Below are positions 61,109 through 64,000 of a stretch of 64,000 bases of DNA, in pieces. Position numbers and translations under genes: made by a program. The DNA is from Mauremys mutica (taxonomy: Eukaryota > Chordata > Testudines > Geoemydidae). The notes beneath the pieces were generated by a model, which had not been told where the DNA came from, did not search any database, and saw only the letters and a program-made list of their open reading frames with translations. The number at the start of each line of letters is the position of its first letter. The stretch's first letter is position 1. Location: positions 10,593,951 through 10,657,950 of the forward strand of contig NC_059076.1 in the NCBI RefSeq assembly GCF_020497125.1, given 5' to 3'.

Positions 61109-61547
61109 CAGGGGCGGCTCTAGGTTTTTGGCCGCCCCAAGCAGTCATGCCCGGGAGGCGCCCCCGAACCGCGGGAGCAGCGGATCTCCCGCGGGCATGA
61201 CTGCAGAGGGTCCACTGGTCGCGCGGCTCGGCTGGACCTCCCGCAGCTGTGGGCGGTTCGCAGGTCCGGCGGCTCCGGTTGAGCTGCCGCAGTCACGCCT
61301 GCGGGAGGTCCAGCCGAGCCGCGGGACCAGCGAACCGTCCGCAGTCATGCCTACAGGAGGTCCACTGGAGCCGCCGGCCGAGCGTCCCCTCCGCAGTCAT
61401 GCCTGCGGCAGGTCCGCTGCTCCCGGGGCTCCGGTGGACCTCCCGCAGGCATGACTGCGGCAGGTCCACCGGCCCAGCCTGCCGCCCCCCCAGGAAAGGG
61501 CCGCCCCAGGCAGGTGCTTGCCCCGCTGGGCTCTGGAGCCGGCCCTG
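61109..61547. mobile_element. hAT MITE, CAGGGGCGGC family, with internal inverted minisatellite
   Basis: 439 bp with left end CAGGGGCGGCTCTAGG and right end complement CAGGGCCGGCTCCAGAGC. Perfect 8-bp TSD CCCATGGG at 61101-61108 and 61548-61555. The interior is built from copies of a unit close to GCAGTCATGCCTGCGGGAGG followed by TCCACTGG, in both orientations, at about 61141, 61193 (inverted), 61289, 61340, 61392 and 61431 (inverted). It is very GC- and CpG-rich. The open frames across it result from this composition. Confidence 0.93.
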
Positions 61548-61555
61548 CCCATGGG

Positions 61556-62445
61556 TTAGGTTCTCTCGTGTCCACCACAGGGGCAGGGGGAAAATCCCTA
61601 TCCTGTAACCAGCCACGTGTCAGTTACTCCCAGGGACTGTTCTCCCAGCCAGGCTTGCACAAACACAAGGTTCTCTGGTCCCACTCCATCCCCTCTCTAG
61701 AACTCCCTTATGCCATTCCCCTAGCAAAAGGGAATCGCCAGCTGGATGTTTAAGGAGGCTCACAATAGAGAAGTGCAAAGGAGACAGAGAATATGGTTCT
61801 TTTAATTATGATCAAGGCAGAAAAGTGTTAAGTTTGTAGAGGCACATTTCCCTACTTGCATAAGCCTGGGTTTAAGTGTAACAGTAACTCTGAACTGGCT
61901 GCATTTCCACTGCTCGTTTTGTTTTTTGAGCTTAGGTTTTGTGACTCCCCACCCCCCTTTATTTTGAGGAGCAGTGATGTTGTCTTATTTATATAGCGAT
62001 ATAGAAAGTCGAGGGGCACAGCGGGTATTTTACATGGATGGGTGCATCTCCGCCTCCACTTTGGTTTAACAATATCTGCTCATTTGACAGCCTAATTTGG
62101 ACCAGGCGTATTAGCTCCAGAGCACCTTTCAGCACAGCCTTAGGTGTGGACATGCACCATCCCCAAGTCATACAAAGTGAAGATTTAATAGGTCTATGCA
62201 GTCGACAAGTACGTCCCTTGCTAATGCCCCTCACGGCCTGTTCTTTGTCCAACTTTAAAGGACTCAGGCACTTTGGAACTTAAACCATTTTGGAAAATGA
62301 GACGTAGGCTCCAGCAGGATGTAGGAGCAAGATTTTCAATGGTATTGAAGCACCTAACGCTCATTGATTTTAATGCAAGCTAGGCAACAAAATACATCAG
62401 AAATCTGACCCTTGGGTCTTGTGATGGAGTGCAGAGCAATGCTTA
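61556..62445. other. Unannotated stretch
   Basis: No gene recognised. A repeat-like GATTTTCAATGGTATTGAAG lies near 62332. Confidence 0.4.
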
Positions 62446-62449
62446 AATA

Positions 62450-62665
62450 CCTGAACCTCATGCAATGAGGTTTCCATTACTCACCTTGGGAGACGATTCC
62501 CTAGTGCATCACCTCCCACTGACAGGAAACTAATATTCAGTCTAAATTGCCCTTGGCTAACTTTCGTGCCATCACTCCTAGTTCCACCTTTCTTGGGGCC
62601 AACCCGAACAATTCCTTTCCTTCCGTTCTTTATTCCTACAGCTTGGAGTCCTACCACCTTCTTCC
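62450..62665 (-). mobile_element. Old LINE (CR1-like) 3' region remnant (minus)
   Basis: AGTCTAAATTGCCCTTGGCT, GTGCCATCACTCCTAGTTCC and CAATTCCTTTCCTTCCGTTC follow the order of complement landmarks in old CR1-type LINE ORF2 C-terminal regions. It is strongly diverged. Confidence 0.45.
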
Positions 62666-62820
62666 ACACAGCGCTTTTGCAGAGGCTGGGAAGAATTTGA
62701 TTTTTGTATAATTCCAATGGATAATACCAATGTTTATTTTTAAGCATTTTTCAATTTTTTTAAAAAATCAAGTTAAATTTTCAAAGTCACAGGTCACTAT
62801 GGGGGTCAGGGAGTCAGACA
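62666..62820. other. Unannotated AT-rich stretch
   Basis: Short AT-rich spacer between two LINE fragments. Confidence 0.35.
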
Positions 62821-62823
62821 ATT

Positions 62824-64000
62824 AGATCATAGAATCATAGAATATCAGGTAGGGATCTCAGGAGATCATCTAGTCCAACCCCCTGTTCAAAGCAGGACCA
62901 ATTCCCAACTAAATCATCCCAGCAAGGGCTTTGTCAAGCCTGACCTTAAAAACCTCTAAGGAAGGAGAATCCACCACCTCCCTAAATAACCCATTCCAGT
63001 GCTTCACCACCCTCCTAGTGAAAAAGTTTTTCCTAATATCCAACCTAAACCTCCCCCACTGCAACTTGAGACCATAACTCTTTGTTCTGACATCTGCTAC
63101 CACTGAGAACAGTCTAGATCCATCCTCTTTGGAACCACCTTTCAGGTAGTTGAAAGCAGCTATCAAATCCCCCCTCACTCTCCTCTTCTGCAGACTAAAC
63201 AATCCCAGTTCCCTCAGACTCTTCTCATAACCCATGTGCTCCAGCTCCCTAATCATTTTTGTTGCCCTCCACTGGATTCTTTCCAATTTTTCCACATTCT
63301 TCTTGTAGAGTGGGGCCCAAAACTGGACACAGTACCCCATATCAGACCTCACCAACGCCGAACATAGGGGAATGATCACATCCCTCGATCTGCTGGCAAT
63401 GCCCCTACTTATACAGCCCCAAATGCCATTAGCCTTCTTGGCAACAAGGGCACAGTTAGCTCATATCCATCTTCTCGTCCACTGTAACCCCTAGGTCCTT
63501 TTCTGCAGAACTGCTGCCTAGCCACTCGGTCCCTACTCTGTAGCAGTCATGGCATTCTTCTGTCCTAAGTCCAGGACTCTGCACTTGTCCTTGTTGAACC
63601 GCATCAGATTTCTTTTGGCCCAATCCTCTAATTTGTCTAGGGCCCTCTGTATCCTCTCCCTACCCTCCAGCGTATCTACTTCTCCTCCCACTTTAGTGTC
63701 ATCTGCAAACTTGCTGAGGATGCAGTCCATTAATGAATATATTGAACAAAACCGGCCCCAGGACAGACCCCTGGGACACTCCGCTTGATACTGGCTGCCA
63801 ACTACACATGGAGCCACTGATCACTATCCATTCAGCTTGACAATCTAACCAGCTTTCTATCCACCTTATAATCCATTCATCCAGCCCATAGTTTAACTTG
63901 CTGGCAAGAATACTGTGGGAGACCGTATCAAACGCTTTGCTAAAGTCAAGGAATAACACGTCCACTCCTTTCCCCTCATCCACAGAGCCTGTTATCTCAT
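62824..64000 (-). pseudogene. CR1 LINE ORF2 (reverse transcriptase to 3' end), cut by window edge
   Basis: Minus strand. The 3' end ATCATAGAATCATAGAATAT lies at about 62826-62845. ORF2 C-terminus 62909-63379 contains [20 protein letters not shown] and [20 protein letters not shown]. Farther right, the reverse-transcriptase domain appears in two frames. 63699-63983 has [12 protein letters not shown] and [18 protein letters not shown]. 63533-63817 has [15 protein letters not shown], the catalytic F-A-D-D motif, and [11 protein letters not shown]. The change of frame just before FADD and stops near 63530 make it inactive. It continues beyond the right edge, so total length is unknown. Confidence 0.93.

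Noticed and set aside
61026..61616. Several overlapping open frames of 75-142 residues on both strands
   Set aside because: They are produced by the GC-rich inverted repeats of the MITE at 61109-61547; both strands are open because stop codons are rare in such sequence.

Overview
This window looks like intergenic or deep intronic DNA from a sauropsid vertebrate, most likely a turtle. The evidence is the repeat population: many 5'-truncated CR1 LINEs ending in ATTCTATGATTCT-type repeats, hAT MITEs beginning TAGGGTGACCAGA or CAGGGCCGGC, TTA-flanked hairpin MITEs, tRNA-derived SINEs with MIR-like cores, solo LTRs and a DIRS-type tyrosine-recombinase relic. The turtle assignment rests on recalled repeat families; the element structures and target-site duplications (TSDs) were read directly. 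No host protein-coding gene, rRNA, functional tRNA or CRISPR array could be supported. Nearly all long open frames are chance or lie inside transposons.

Layout. 0-9 kb: candidate retrocopy 3' end, two CR1 copies, two hAT MITEs, a GC-rich repeat and a minus-strand DIRS recombinase relic. 9-21 kb: SINE remnants, an LTR-like repeat (12947-13666), a solo LTR with a 5-bp TSD and a MITE inside it (13714-14546), two fold-back retroposons with 11- and 15-bp TSDs, and a second GC-rich repeat. 22-29 kb: a 2.1-kb minus-strand CR1 with reverse-transcriptase remnants, a composite GC-rich repeat, SINEs, and unannotated sequence that looks conserved-type. 29.5-31.7 kb: a hAT transposon with 8-bp TSDs and a decayed transposase, inserted in an older repeat. 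32-48 kb: further SINEs, CR1 pieces and MITEs, a double-hairpin MITE (34432-34724), a non-CR1 LINE relic (45890-46565) and a short CpG-rich open segment ending at a splice-donor-like site (40012-40186). 48-64 kb: two more LTR-like elements, one of them split by an LTR and a fold-back retroposon (54583-56572), five more MITEs, microsatellites, and a CR1 that runs off the right edge.

The window therefore reads as a layered record of transposition. Nested insertions give relative ages: older LTR-like or AT-rich elements were interrupted by LTRs and hAT elements, and CR1 was interrupted by a fold-back retroposon. Between repeats lie several AT-rich stretches with clustered TAAT motifs and no repeat signature. 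These are the best candidates for host regulatory sequence, but that needs cross-species alignment to decide.
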